DNA of 64,000 bases from Rotaria socialis (taxonomy: Eukaryota > Rotifera > Eurotatoria > Philodinida > Philodinidae): assembly GCA_905331475.1 (NCBI GenBank), contig CAJNYU010000281.1, positions 62,001 through 126,000 of the forward strand, given 5' to 3'. The position numbers and the translations under genes were made by a program. Of this stretch, positions 1-16,443 are shown in pieces. Position 1 is the first letter of the stretch, and each line of letters starts with the position of its first letter. Under the pieces are notes generated by a model that saw nothing but the letters and a program-made list of their open reading frames with translations, was not told the DNA's origin and made no database searches.

Positions 1-35
1 TAGAATTTTATTTTATTAAAAGAGAAAAAAACAAC

Positions 36-879
36 CTTCAGGATCGACTTCTTTAGCGAATTTAACAGCTTCCGATGTTGAAAAATCTACATTAGCAGGT
101 GTTATAGCAAGAATAATAGCATTTGGATTTGATATATAATACATAATTAAATTTCGTACTTGATTTTCAATATCAAGTGGTTGATCGTCTACAGGTATCT
201 GCAATTTTTGAATTAAATTCATTTCGTTTTTAACAAAAATGAGTATCACGAAAACTTACTTTTGTCAAACCAGGTAAATCAATTAACGTAAGTGTTACAA
301 CTTTCGGTGAATAAATTTTTAATGTTATTGGCTCATTTGAAATATTCTATGTAGAAAATGATAATTTATCATAGGATACTTTATATATTAGAAAACCTTT
401 TTTCCACCAAGTCGATCTGTTTCTGCTTCAATTTCTTGACGAACTTCATTGAAATCCGTATAAATTTTACCTTTAATATGTGTAAATACAGCAAATTCAT
501 TTTCATCAGGTGCCGACACTATTAAAATACGTATAGAAATTCAGTAGTTTTTATAAAGCAGATGTATTACTTCCTAAACTTTGACATTGCACTAATTTAT
601 CTTCTGGTGGTGTATAAACAAGTTGAAGAGTTAATGGACGTCGTGTAACAATACCGACACCACGCGGAAGAAAATCTCGTCCAACTATATTTTCTAATAC
701 GGAACTTTTACCAGCACTCTATAACAATAGATTTCAAGGATAAATTGCTTTTGTAAATATCGCTTAGAAAAACAAACTTGTGAGCCGACTACAACTATCT
801 GTGGTAATTGAATACTTTCAGAGCCGACTGTATTAAATACATCTTGAAGTTTATTGAGAATGGGAATTAATGCATCCAT
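36..879 (-). CDS. DNM1L: Dynamin-related GTPase Drp1/DNM1L, N-terminal part
   Basis: Drp1 assembles around mitochondria and peroxisomes and uses GTP hydrolysis to pinch them. Five exons are visible: 879-778, 718-571, 518-397, 346-260 and 198-36, all with GT-AG borders and matching phases, giving 207 residues; the gene continues past the left edge. The start [19 protein letters not shown] is the typical Drp1 N-terminus, which fixes the ATG at 879. The P-loop GSQSAGKSS is at residues 32-40, switch Thr in GIVTRRP near residue 59, and DLPG at 147-150. The stretch [16 protein letters not shown] and the following KEVDPEG match Drp1 better than classical dynamins. The gene is head to head with the meckelin gene. 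No damage is seen. Vps1-type paralogues are the only realistic alternative. Confidence 0.93.
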
Positions 880-1190
880 CAATCTAAAATGAATATATCT
901 TTCAGCAATAAAATAACGAGATTTCTTTCTTTTTTCTCTTGTTTGAGAATAAAAGTGGTGAAAAAAACGCACACACCACAGACTTCAGCTTTGACTTTTC
1001 AATAGTTGGAATAAACAATGAACCAATCAAATTCGTTTCTTTGACCTCAACAGCATTTCTTCATATATATGAAAACATTTTCAGTATGGTTAGTAAGGAT
1101 CATTTCCTAGCAACAATTATGAATAGGTCATTTCTTATGATTGATTCATGACAAGTTCTTTTTCTTTACTCATTCGAATGATATGAAAAA
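880..1190. promoter_or_regulatory. Divergent intergenic region between DNM1L and meckelin genes
   Basis: The two start codons point away from each other and are 311 bases apart, so promoters of both genes and their 5' leaders must fit here unless leader exons lie elsewhere. I see no clear TATA box or other named element. The role as a shared promoter is inference from orientation and spacing. Confidence 0.5.
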
Positions 1191-6450
<5,260 letters not shown>

Positions 6451-7709
6451 AGTGACTTTTGTAGCTGTGCATTTCTTATTAGATACATTTAAATGCTTGT
6501 TTTTTTTTATAACAAGACTTTTCTTTTGTCGTTTTGAGTGGTCTAAAAACAATAAAAAAATATTGCTCGTTGTATTTCCTCTCAATTCAAAATCAAATCT
6601 AGCAATAAAAATCTATATTAATCTTTGTTCGTTTGCTAAATCATCCTTCATGTACTTAAGATCAAAATGATTAACAACTATAATCAATGAATTAAAAATA
6701 AAAGTAAATAGTGATGATCTATCATAGGAATTAAAATACGTGTACTTGATGATTTCGTATCAAACACAAATAACGAATAGAATATTATTGAAAACGATGA
6801 GAAAACTATTCAAAGTGAAAGAAATGGTACCTGTGGTAATTCTAGTGGCGAGTCGATAGGCTACCATTAGAAAATGTCTCTGTGACATTTAAAAATAAGT
6901 TTATAGAATCTGTCGAGCTACATCTATTTAGTAAGCGACAAATTGGTATACTATAAATCTTATATATTGATAAACAATTGTCGATGATTATATGCAGCAT
7001 AAACAAATAAGGGATAAATTTGTTTGTATTGATTGACATCTCATTCGCGGTTGCATCTTATTGTGTGGTATGCGAGTGAAATGATTGACCGTATTGGTGG
7101 TAATATACCATCGTATTTATATATTCTGCCCACTGAAGACGATGAGCATTTTCTAAATTAGTCAGACTTACAATGTGAAATTTAATATGAAATAATAAAT
7201 AAACATTTGAAGCTTATTGGAAAATAATATGATTTTTAGATTTCTCTATGAATTCCTATTCAATTGGGAAACTATTCGAAAAAATTAAGCACATCAAGAT
7301 GTTTCTGTCGTATCAATAGAGACTATCGATAAGCTATATTTCACGAGATTTCTGAAGAGCTTCTTTACTATAGCAAGGCTTAAAAACGAAATCGGGTGAA
7401 CAATCTGATTATGATTGTATCAAAACACAATTACGTTCTATTATTATTACTAATAATCAAATGCCATGCTGATGTAGAATTTAATTTAATTTAAATTTTT
7501 TATTTTAAAATTAAAAAACAACTACTTGAAACCTATCATCGTGCATATGTGAAAAATAGAAGTATTGCGATGCATTCGAGTCGTTTGAAGTAATCTTTTT
7601 TTCTCATTTGTTTTTAGAGATTAAGGGCTCTGTCAAGTTATGATAGTATTGTTTCGCTTTTTCTCATTTATTTATTTTTAGTATGTGTGTAGTTTCTACT
7701 GATTTCTAG
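6451..7709. other. Intergenic, no gene seen
   Basis: AT-rich sequence between meckelin and the serine hydrolase gene. Open frames are short and show no family resemblance. No repeat or RNA gene is recognised. Confidence 0.5.
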
Positions 7710-8924
7710 ATGATTCTTTCTCTAATTCTTATTTTTGCTCTTCATCAAATTAAAAATTATGCAGTTGTTGCTGATATTGATGATGTCAGCGGTCAGTTGA
7801 CTCTTATTCGTGCGTATTACAATATGCCTGGTTTATCTGCCGTTGCTTTAAAACAAGGAGAAATTGTTGCACAAGGTGCATCTGGATATCGTCGACAAGG
7901 TGACCTATCGCCACTGCTCGTTACTGATCCTATTAATCTTGGTTCTTGTTCTAAATGGATGACAGCTACAGTTGCTGGCCGTTTAGTAGATCAAAAAATT
8001 CTATCATGGACCACGCAAGTACACGAATGTTTTCTGAATTATAATAGTTTTAATAGTGCTTTTCGAAATGCTACATTGGAACAATTTTTAGCACATCGTT
8101 CTGGTGTTCAACAAAGTACTACTTTCTATAGTCGCCACTTGACTGAATTATTACTACAAAAAGGGAATTTTCGGCAAATTCGTTACTGGGTCGCTGAAAC
8201 TGTTTTGAAAGATGCACCCGAAGTTCAACCTGGCGAATTTCTTTATGCTAATCAAGGTTATGCTGTTGCTGCTGCAATGATGGAACAAATTACTGGTCGA
8301 GATTGGGAATCCTTAATACAAGAATATGTTTTTAATCCTTTGGATATGACCAGTGCTAAAATTGGTTTAGTGTATAATCAAACGATACCGCCAATAACAC
8401 CAGTCGGTCATGATTTACCATTCAATCACACGGTAGCTATTCCACGGCCGGTTCCTAGTGCTATTCTACTTTATAATGATCAAGCTGCAACAGGTCCTGC
8501 TGGTTATATTGCATGTACACTTCAGGATTGGGCTAAATTCTTACATGCTCATGTAATTGCTCAAAGTACTGGTTATTTAACTGCTGAAACAGCAGCTAAA
8601 CTCAAACGTCCATTTATTGGCGTAGAAGGTTATGGTCTGGGAGTGGCGGCATATAATCGTAGTTGGGCAACACCAGGTCAAGCTTTAGTTCATAGCGGAG
8701 ATATATTTGGACAAGATACAGTTTTTTGGATGGCTCCCGGCCGAGATCTTATTGTTGCCGCTTATACAAATTGTCGTTCAGATGATAAATCTACAGGACT
8801 AGCTTTAGACAACGCTGCTGGAATGCTTATTGGAAAATATGCTAGCAATTCAACAGAAAATAGAATCGGTTTTCATGATTCTATTGTGCTTGATCATTTA
8901 TCTATTCTTCCACGAGATGCCTAA
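7710..8924 (+). CDS. Secreted beta-lactamase-type serine hydrolase, intronless
   Basis: A single uninterrupted frame of 404 residues. It belongs to the broad class C beta-lactamase / penicillin-binding / esterase family (PF00144 type), whose members hydrolyse beta-lactams, D-amino peptides or esters; the substrate here is unknown. The N-terminus MILSLILIFALHQ looks like a signal peptide, so the protein is probably secreted or luminal. The catalytic SxxK is S79-C-S-K82 in NLGSCSKWMTA, the second motif YxN is Y179-A-N181 in FLYANQGYAVA, and HSG at 328-330 replaces KTG, as is common in esterase-like members. All three active-site elements are intact. It sits between two meckelin copies, each cut by many introns, while it has none; that contrast and the bacterial-type family suggest horizontal transfer or a retrocopy. 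An AATAAA signal is at 9020-9025. Confidence 0.88.
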   Translation: MILSLILIFALHQIKNYAVVADIDDVSGQLTLIRAYYNMPGLSAVALKQGEIVAQGASGYRRQGDLSPLLVTDPINLGSCSKWMTATVAGRLVDQKILSWTTQVHECFLNYNSFNSAFRNATLEQFLAHRSGVQQSTTFYSRHLTELLLQKGNFRQIRYWVAETVLKDAPEVQPGEFLYANQGYAVAAAMMEQITGRDWESLIQEYVFNPLDMTSAKIGLVYNQTIPPITPVGHDLPFNHTVAIPRPVPSAILLYNDQAATGPAGYIACTLQDWAKFLHAHVIAQSTGYLTAETAAKLKRPFIGVEGYGLGVAAYNRSWATPGQALVHSGDIFGQDTVFWMAPGRDLIVAAYTNCRSDDKSTGLALDNAAGMLIGKYASNSTENRIGFHDSIVLDHLSILPRDA

Positions 8925-10378
8925 AGACTTATCATTTAAGTTTTCAATTATTTGAAAGGTTCGATCTAATCATTTAAAAGTATACTTGGCTCGTTTATCA
9001 AAGATTATTGATTTCGAAAAATAAATATCCATATTTTGCCGATTTAATAGAAACTAAAGAGTTCAAAAAGTCTAGTTAATGTTGTTCAGGAAAAAGAAAG
9101 CGTTCGATATGAGATTATTATAACGCTAACCTTGATTAGATAGTTAAATATTCATTTTTAGAAAAAATTACTCCTTAGCACTTTATATTTGATACGGTTT
9201 CCTTGAATTGCAATTAAAATATGTAAAATATTTTATTTTAAATTCTATGTTTTGTAATTGCGATCGATCACTTGTTTTCATTATCAAATGTAAAAGATTC
9301 ATATTGACAACAATACAAAACTTCAATTAATGCATCTGTATATTGCCTTATCATTGTCGTAATTAATTCTTATCGTATCATCCTTTCATTGTATGAACCA
9401 CAATTAATGTTGACACATTGGTGACATCAATGTAAATTTTGGCTAAACAACTGACAATGGATTATCGATAATAGCTGTTACACGAGCTTTTATCTTGAAG
9501 ATGTATCTTCGATTTTGGTATGGAAAATCTTATTATCTACATAATTGAAACCATCAATATAGTGTAAGATTCAATTATACGGATTTGTATCTAAGTTACT
9601 TGTCTTTTTTATTAACATAAACACAGACGGAATAAAATTTCTAATGGCTCTTATGCGTAGAATCTATTCATAGTTTTAGTTAAGGCCTAATCACAGAATG
9701 TGAAATAATTTTTCAAAAGAAAAAAAAATACTACTTAAAAGTTAATATTTGAACAAATATACACACCGATAAAGTTGCTTACCGTTTGCAAGTCATTTAT
9801 TTCCATTGATTGTGTATTAGTTCCTCATTTTTCATTGAAACACTGCTTATGATATAATCCATGCCTATTTCCATAATCAATTATAAAACATCAATACTTG
9901 TTCTTGTTGCAATTTCAATGAACATTTTCTTTCTCTATAAATGCCATATGAGCATACCATTTTAATTGCTGAACTAGCAAAAAATTGACTAACTTCTATT
10001 GATCGATCATGTTTAGTAGCATAACGTGATGTATGCTTCCTTTTTTGATCGTTCATTTTGTCACGTTCATAAATATTGAGTCACATCAAATGCATCATAT
10101 TTCTACATATAGTCATACAGCTACGATTATTTTTCATTCGAGAAATTTTATCCATCATTAAATTTACCGATATTAATCATGATATAAATTGCTGAAAGCG
10201 TTTAAACAATGCAAATCATTCAAATAGAGAAGTTGATGCTTCTAAGTAGTAGGCCGACCCTTTTGTCAAGAATAATTCTTGCATATGATCAAGTCTTTAG
10301 TTGCTATCACGACTATCAATAAAGTCAATCAAGAGCAAGAATAAATGCGAGACGTGAAAAAATGCTAGTCGACAACCC
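8925..10378. other. Intergenic, no gene seen
   Basis: AT-rich sequence between the hydrolase gene and the foldback repeat. I looked for the missing meckelin ectodomain exons (CxxC pairs, signal peptide) and did not find them. Confidence 0.5.
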
Positions 10379-10729
10379 AAGCAGACAAACTTTTAGGAAA
10401 ACGCGTTTACACACTCAATCGGGAACCGCGATTGTGAGTCATTAACGCTCCGTAACGGAACGCAAGAAACGCTTTTCTTACGCGGAATTCTCACTTTCAG
10501 AGCGTGAAAACGGGTAAAAACTCCAAAATCTGAGCGTTTAAATGCACAGTTATTCAATAACTTAAAAACTAATTCGTTTAAACGCTCAGAGTTGGAATTT
10601 TCACGCTCTGAAAGTGAGAATTCTGCGTAAAAAACGCGTTTCTTGCGTTTCGTTACTGAGCATTAATGACTCACAATCGCGGTTCCCCATTGAGTGTGTA
10701 AACGCGTTTTTCCAAAAGTTTGTCTGCTT
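10379..10729. repeat. 351-bp foldback (palindromic) element
   Basis: The two halves are near-perfect inverted copies. The outer end AAGCAGACAAACTTTT at 10379 pairs with AAAAGTTTGTCTGCTT ending at 10729. Inner pairs include AACGCGTTT, GAACCGCGATTGTGAGTC and CTCACTTTCAGAGCGTGAAAA. The arms are about 160 bases with a short AT-rich loop near 10545-10575. It codes for nothing and has more CpG than its surroundings, as expected for a recent MITE-like foldback insertion. I could not define a target duplication. Confidence 0.85.
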
Positions 10730-10914
10730 GAGAAGTGTTCTTATCAATGATGTGCATTTAGTATTTCTAATCTAGCGTATGCACACAAGTCTTTTTCTCA
10801 TGTCATTAACATGTTTTACTTTGCTCCCTCAATCAAAATTGACAATGTTTATGAATTGTTAAAAAAACATTTTTGTCATATTCAATAGATATTAATAGAT
10901 TGTTCTTGGAAAAA

Positions 10915-13727
10915 ATGAATCTTGAAATTTATACTCCTGCTATTTTGATTGTATTAGGAGTTGTATCAGGTTTAGCCGTAATTGTTGCGTTGATACAAAC
11001 ATGTGCATGGTTTTCAAGAGCTGGAAAAGAAATTATCGATTTACCAGTAAGCGTCATTGATTTTCTTTATGGTATTGTTGCACATTAATCATTCTTTTTT
11101 CTTCTTCTTCTCATTAGACTCTTGGGAAACTTTTACTTCATATTCTTGGTACTGTTTCTACTGTCATTTTTCTTGTCATTGCTGGTGTTTCAGTTTGGTG
11201 GCTAATACTTTTTAAGGTAATAACTAATTTTATGATATTTCACGATTCATACTTTCTCTCGTCATCCGTTTGATCAAAGACTAAGTGGATTTGAATTCTA
11301 TGAAATGTTTAACATGTAGTGCGACTATCATGAACACACTAAAACAAAATATTTAATTCAGTAAAAGAAGAACTCAAATACATGTAATAAAAGCGATGAA
11401 TAATGAAGCATCTGGCAATCTGAAAGCGTCTTGAGACCTTCATTCTATATGCTTAGTTTTCTTCTGCTAAAGCAATACGGCTCATCATAGTTCTCTTTTT
11501 TTTTACTCTTAATTTTCACGGAAAAAAGACTTTAGTATGATGAAATAGGAACCTCTAATAATGAAACCATGCATTATATAAAGATAATTATGCTAAATGT
11601 AACAACAAAAGACTTCATCATGCATGCATCTAAACGTGTTCTTTCTAAGAGAAAAAAATCATTTGCCTTGATGAAACTTCTTTGAGACTTTTCAGATATA
11701 CGATACAAAAAGCGCATAAACAGGAAAAAAATTAGAAGAATTTCATGGCTGTATCTCGAAATAGCACATTTTCCAAGTACACTAATCATCAAAACTTATG
11801 CCAGAAATGAGATATCAAATTTATTCCAATGTCATTTATGAAAGATTAAGCCTCTGGCTATCCTTTCATGCATAAATCCACACTAGCAGCAAGTTTCAAG
11901 AAAATACACATGTTTCTGATATTAAGAAGATAACTTCATCTTATATATATGTATATATATATTTAAGTAATTTGCATTTTTTTAGATACAATACAATGGA
12001 ATCTTTGAATCAAATACTAGTACACCACAGAGCACATTTAAAATGCTGCTCATTGTCTCATTCATACTTAAAACAGGCGATATTCTTCATATTATTATAC
12101 GACAATCAACAATCGATATTTTCTTCATAGATTGGGAAAAATCTAAATCAGGTTAGTAACTATTTTTTGAAATACTAGATATTGTAGTAAACTAAAATTT
12201 AGAAAATTGCATTCAAGAAAAATCCTTAGAACTTGTTTTGCAAAAGTTATATTTATTATGAGATCCTTTTAACATTGAATATTGTGTGAATGAATCTCTA
12301 ATCTTTTATTCATCATTATTATTTTGTTTTAGGCACTGCGAATACTGTATCCGCTTGGCGAACATGTTTTGTAGCAAATGAGTTCAATGGCATTCAAACA
12401 TTTCGTCGTATTCATGTAGCATTTCATCTCCTATTTACTTTATTCTTTCTCAAAGTATTTTATTAATTTTTTTGTAAATATTCTTTCACGTCTACTTCGT
12501 TGCACAGGTAATTAATCTAGAAAATATAGCTTCAATTGATAGCAGATTCGCTAATGCATCATTACCCATTAGTCCTAATTATACTATGGAATACGAGAGC
12601 ATTTTTCGTAGTGGTACTGGTTTTCTTGTATTATCTGGTACTGGTATGTACATCGATCTTACTATATTCTAATGAATTATATTTTTCATACTAGTTTTAA
12701 TTCAATATTTCTTCTACGTACTCATATATCAACGTTTAGTTGAAGATAAAATAATTAATTTCGTTGATTTATGTTCAGTCTCAAATATAAGTATTTTCAT
12801 ACTTGATCAAAATCGTCATGGATATTATATTCATGGTCGTTCTGCACATGGTATCGCTGATGTTAATATTAAAGATATGATTATGAATTTAGAACGTGAA
12901 TCAAGATTGATGAGTATTGGAAGAGGCTTAGAAGCTAATTCACCAGAACAATTATTTATTATGAAGATAAATAGAACATTTCGTTCACAATATGATTTAC
13001 TATTTCAAAAATACGGCGTAAGAAAATCTAAATGAATTCAATATTCATCGAAGAAATTATTATTGGTTTTATAGATTTTCAAAATCTAACGAAGTGAAAT
13101 GACATTAACAGAATTTCTTTTTTTCTCTTATTTAGGATTATGTTAGACAACGACGTGCAAGAGGCGATAAAGAACATTTTGCAGATATTTTACTTCAATC
13201 GTATCAAAATCTAAATAAATTTTTATGTGCATTTATCGGTCATGCATTGCCAACACATCAATATGTTATCCGAAATCGATATTTTCTTGAAAAGGTTTTC
13301 AATTTTGAATTTCCAGTAGCTTTAGGACCTGATTTAACAGATACTATAGATAATTTCTTTTTTGTCGGTAAATAAATTTTATTCGTAAAATATAAATTCT
13401 AATCTTGTCTTTTATATTTCTACTGCTTTTTTCTTACGGAAGATGATGAAAATGTTTTCACAAAAATATTATTTTACGGACAAGAAAAGTCCCTTATTAT
13501 TCGGAATATGATTACTTTTCTATGTGTTGATTTTGTTTTTTCAAATTATATACTGGCAACTATTATTACATTTATATTTGATGCAGTAAGAATTATTTAT
13601 TCATCATATACGGTAAAATTTTATTATTATCTTTTTGTTAATATAGATCGCCGTGGGCTTACGTAATTCGTTGGGCCGTAGAAATTTATCTACGAAAGCT
13701 TTAGTTCCTAGGGAACTGCTTATCTAA
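10915..13727 (+). CDS. Meckelin-like paralogue lacking the ectodomain
   Basis: Nine exons read in frame: 10915-11046 (frame open from about 10873), 11118-11216, 11986-12151, 12333-12454, 12508-12643, 12695-13017, 13136-13367, 13443-13585 and 13647-13727, for 477 residues. Exon sizes 99, 166, 122, 323, 232, 143 and 81 equal those of the C-terminal exons of the full meckelin gene at 1191-6450, and intron phases agree, so this is a tandem copy. It keeps FFIDWEKS, RLVEDKI, DLCSVSNIS, GYYIHG and the final RRNLSTKALVPRELLI. Signal peptide, Cys-rich region and ectodomain are absent, and a foldback element lies 186 bases upstream of the first ATG. No stop or frameshift is seen, so it may still make a membrane-only protein; otherwise it is a 5'-truncated pseudogene whose membrane frame survives. 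AATAAA is at 13800-13805. Confidence 0.82.
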
Positions 13728-14308
13728 TGTGATTGCCCATGTTGTATTGATGTATGAATCAAACTTTTGCTTTCGTTATCTCATTGTTATTCTTTACAAA
13801 ATAAAAGTCACATCATTATTATTAAAATGTCAATGAGGAAATCGGATATGTCAGTAGGGACTCGTTTATATTCTACTGAATATTATTAAAAACAGTTGAA
13901 CAAGAAAACAGTGTCTTTTATGTAGAGTATTTAATGGATTGTGAGTCTTAGCACAGAATAATTCAATAAAATTCAAGTATGCTGCAATGTCTAGTATAGC
14001 TAACAGAAGAAGAAAAAACGATTAAACAGATGGTGCACTTGAAATGACACATCTCTTGTTTCAACGAGACTAAGTCGAAGTATATATCGCGAGTTTATAG
14101 TATTATACTGATTTAAGCATCATTTTTTTTATTAATATTTAATCTAATTTTTGTTGAAATTAAGACATAATGAAACATTTCTTTTGCAATGAGTAACACC
14201 ACAAACTGTATAGATTTTTATTAGAAGTAATTATTTGTAAAAAATAGAATATGCTTACAGTAGCAAAAAGAAAAGACACATATCATCGCCACCACTGGAA
14301 GGATTTTC
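13728..14308. other. Convergent intergenic region
   Basis: It lies between the 3' ends of the truncated meckelin gene and the syntrophin gene. AT-rich; one AATAAA near 13800 fits the plus-strand gene. Nothing else recognised. Confidence 0.5.
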
Positions 14309-16443
14309 TTAATCAATGGTATTATCTCGTTTACCAATTAATTTGATAGTCAAAAATGCATTAATCACATGAATAAGAATTCTCAAATGTTGACATTGCA
14401 CTTCAATCTTTATTGTTGATTCACTCTCATTTGGCAGGGGACTACGTTTAAATTCAAAATAAATTTTATCTCGTCCATTATCGGAACTTGATTGTAATTG
14501 TTCAAATGTAAATGACCATAGCATAACATTTGTTTCATTATTATACATTTCAAAACCGTTATTTATATCAATAACTAAACGACATATTTGTCCTTGATAT
14601 ATGCAACCAAATGCACGATTTTTAACTGCATAAACTGACATATATAATGAACGTTGCCAATTTGATAGGAATTCATCTAGTCCATTTTTTGTTTCAAAAT
14701 TAAAATAACGACAGTTTGCTATTAAATCATTTGATACTGTTAATGTAAGACAATATTGTCGATCATCTTGTAAATATTTTGATGATGTGACTTCAATAAG
14801 TATTTCAACAATGGGATAGATACGTGAACAACATATGAAATCATATGAACATATAGGCGGCGGTTTATTATCATCAAATATATAAAGATCGCTACCTTTC
14901 ATTACAATAAATATAGGTTTCCATTCTGGTAAACGATTTTGATTAATATTTGTTACACGTTCATGCATCCAAGTTGCATAAAGTACTTGTTCACTAGATA
15001 ATAATGATTGATTAAGTTCAGTAATTGTACGTGCTGTTAGATTATGTATAATCGTGTTTATACGTGATATCCACAAATGTTGTTGAGCGGATGTATCACT
15101 GATGATTATTCCCGATTGGGAACCGTCTAGAGTATGCAGCTGAAAAGAATTAGTACGTAATTTATCTGTACCAGTTATATATTGAGTAACATATGCATAA
15201 AGTAGAGAATATTCATGCACAGAAACATAATCAACTGTTGAACTATCTTCATCGTCTTCATCGACTAATGTGGCAATTGAGTCTGTTTGTTGTTTCTGTT
15301 CTTTTGCAAATGTTTCTAATTGATGTCGACATCGTTCATTCTCATTTTCACATAATAATAATCGACTAAGTAATTCATATTCATCAGTGTCCTACAATAA
15401 ATAATTATAAGTAATTTTATTTATTTTTTCAATATATATATATATATATATATTTATTGTTTTTTTTGATTTGCTACAATGATTCTTTTATCCTTCACAT
15501 ATATTGTGTAAGTAATTTATGCGTAAATTACAATGATATTTTATATATTATTATTATTATTTAATCTCGGGGTAACAATGTAGCCGTAGAAATAAAAATA
15601 TATGATTATCTCAATGCATTCTTGTCATTCAATGAAATTCTTAATACATTCTATGCAATGCTTATTAGACGACTAGCAAAAGGAAAGAAATGCTCAATAG
15701 TTTCTCTTTCTTACTTTTCGCTCATCAGAAAGCATTAATGATAAACGTTGTTGTTGTTTTCCTGGTCGATGATATCTAGAAGGATATTCTGCTGACATAC
15801 GATTCTGTTGCCGCCGTAGTCGAACAGAATGCGACGTCGGTAACGTATAACTAGTTTGTGTCATTGGCATCAATGATGAAAATGATGATCTTGCCGTTGC
15901 AGAAGCTGAAGATAAATATGGGGCCATATCATTCATATATTTAACAATTAAATTAACTTGATCACCGGATGTATCTCTTAGTTTTTGAATGACTTCATCA
16001 TGAGTTAAAGTAGAAATATTTTCATTATTAATAGATAAAATAGCATCACCAACATGTAATAAATGTGCATTGGTATAAACGACACGAGAGATAAGAACTG
16101 GAAAACCTGTTAATTAAAAGAAAACTATTAAAAATAGAATCATTAATTCTTTTTTTTATTTTATTTATTTATTTATTTATTTACCCGTATCACTGCCACC
16201 CTTAATTGAAAAGCCAAATGAATGAGTTGTTGGATGTCTTTTAAGGGTGACATTACGCGGTATTATTGTTTGGACTTGTTTATCGTTAATTGATGATACT
16301 TGAGTTATTTTAAGGCGTCGAATGATAAGTGTCTCGGATGTTAATTGAAGTAAAACAAGATGAGGTTTAGAGCGACCATCGCTCAATGTTACATGATCTT
16401 CAAAAAGGACTTCAATCGGATATGATTGATGACGATCATGCAT
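14309..16443 (-). CDS. SNTG: Gamma-syntrophin-like scaffold protein (PDZ + PH)
   Basis: Syntrophins are cytoplasmic adaptors of the dystrophin complex that hold channels and signalling proteins at the membrane. Three exons join in frame: 16443-16185, 16106-15715 and 15391-14309, giving 577 residues (human gamma forms are about 517-539). The PDZ domain spans roughly residues 62-146, with the ligand loop SFGFSIKGG at 75-83 and the later VGDAILSINNENI. A Ser/Arg-rich linker follows, then a PH/syntrophin-unique region with WKPIFIVMKGSDLYIF, a YCLTL strand and VMLWSFTFEQLQSSSDNG, which corresponds to the gamma-type C-terminal half. The gamma assignment rests on this C-terminal pattern; an alpha/beta type is less likely. 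The intron 15392-15714 carries a (TA)n run. Confidence 0.85.

Noticed and set aside
694-972. Longer N-terminal extension of DNM1L up to 972
   Set aside because: The conserved start MDALIPI lies at 879; the upstream residues match no Drp1 and are probably leader sequence.
6452-6670. Short plus-strand open frame after meckelin
   Set aside because: It begins right after the meckelin stop, is rich in Phe/Lys from AT bias, and has no homology signal.
8950-8970. tRNA B-box-like GGTTCGATCTAATC near 8957 (also near 28639)
   Set aside because: No cloverleaf arms or A box can be folded around either site.
10873-10914. Start of truncated meckelin at 10873
   Set aside because: That codon is TTG; the first ATG in frame is 10915. 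The upstream codons are probably remnant of the old exon.
14309-15220. Separate gene starting at 15220 in the syntrophin region
   Set aside because: The frame is open back to an AG acceptor at 15392-15393 and joins the PDZ exons in phase; the apparent start is a GTG codon.
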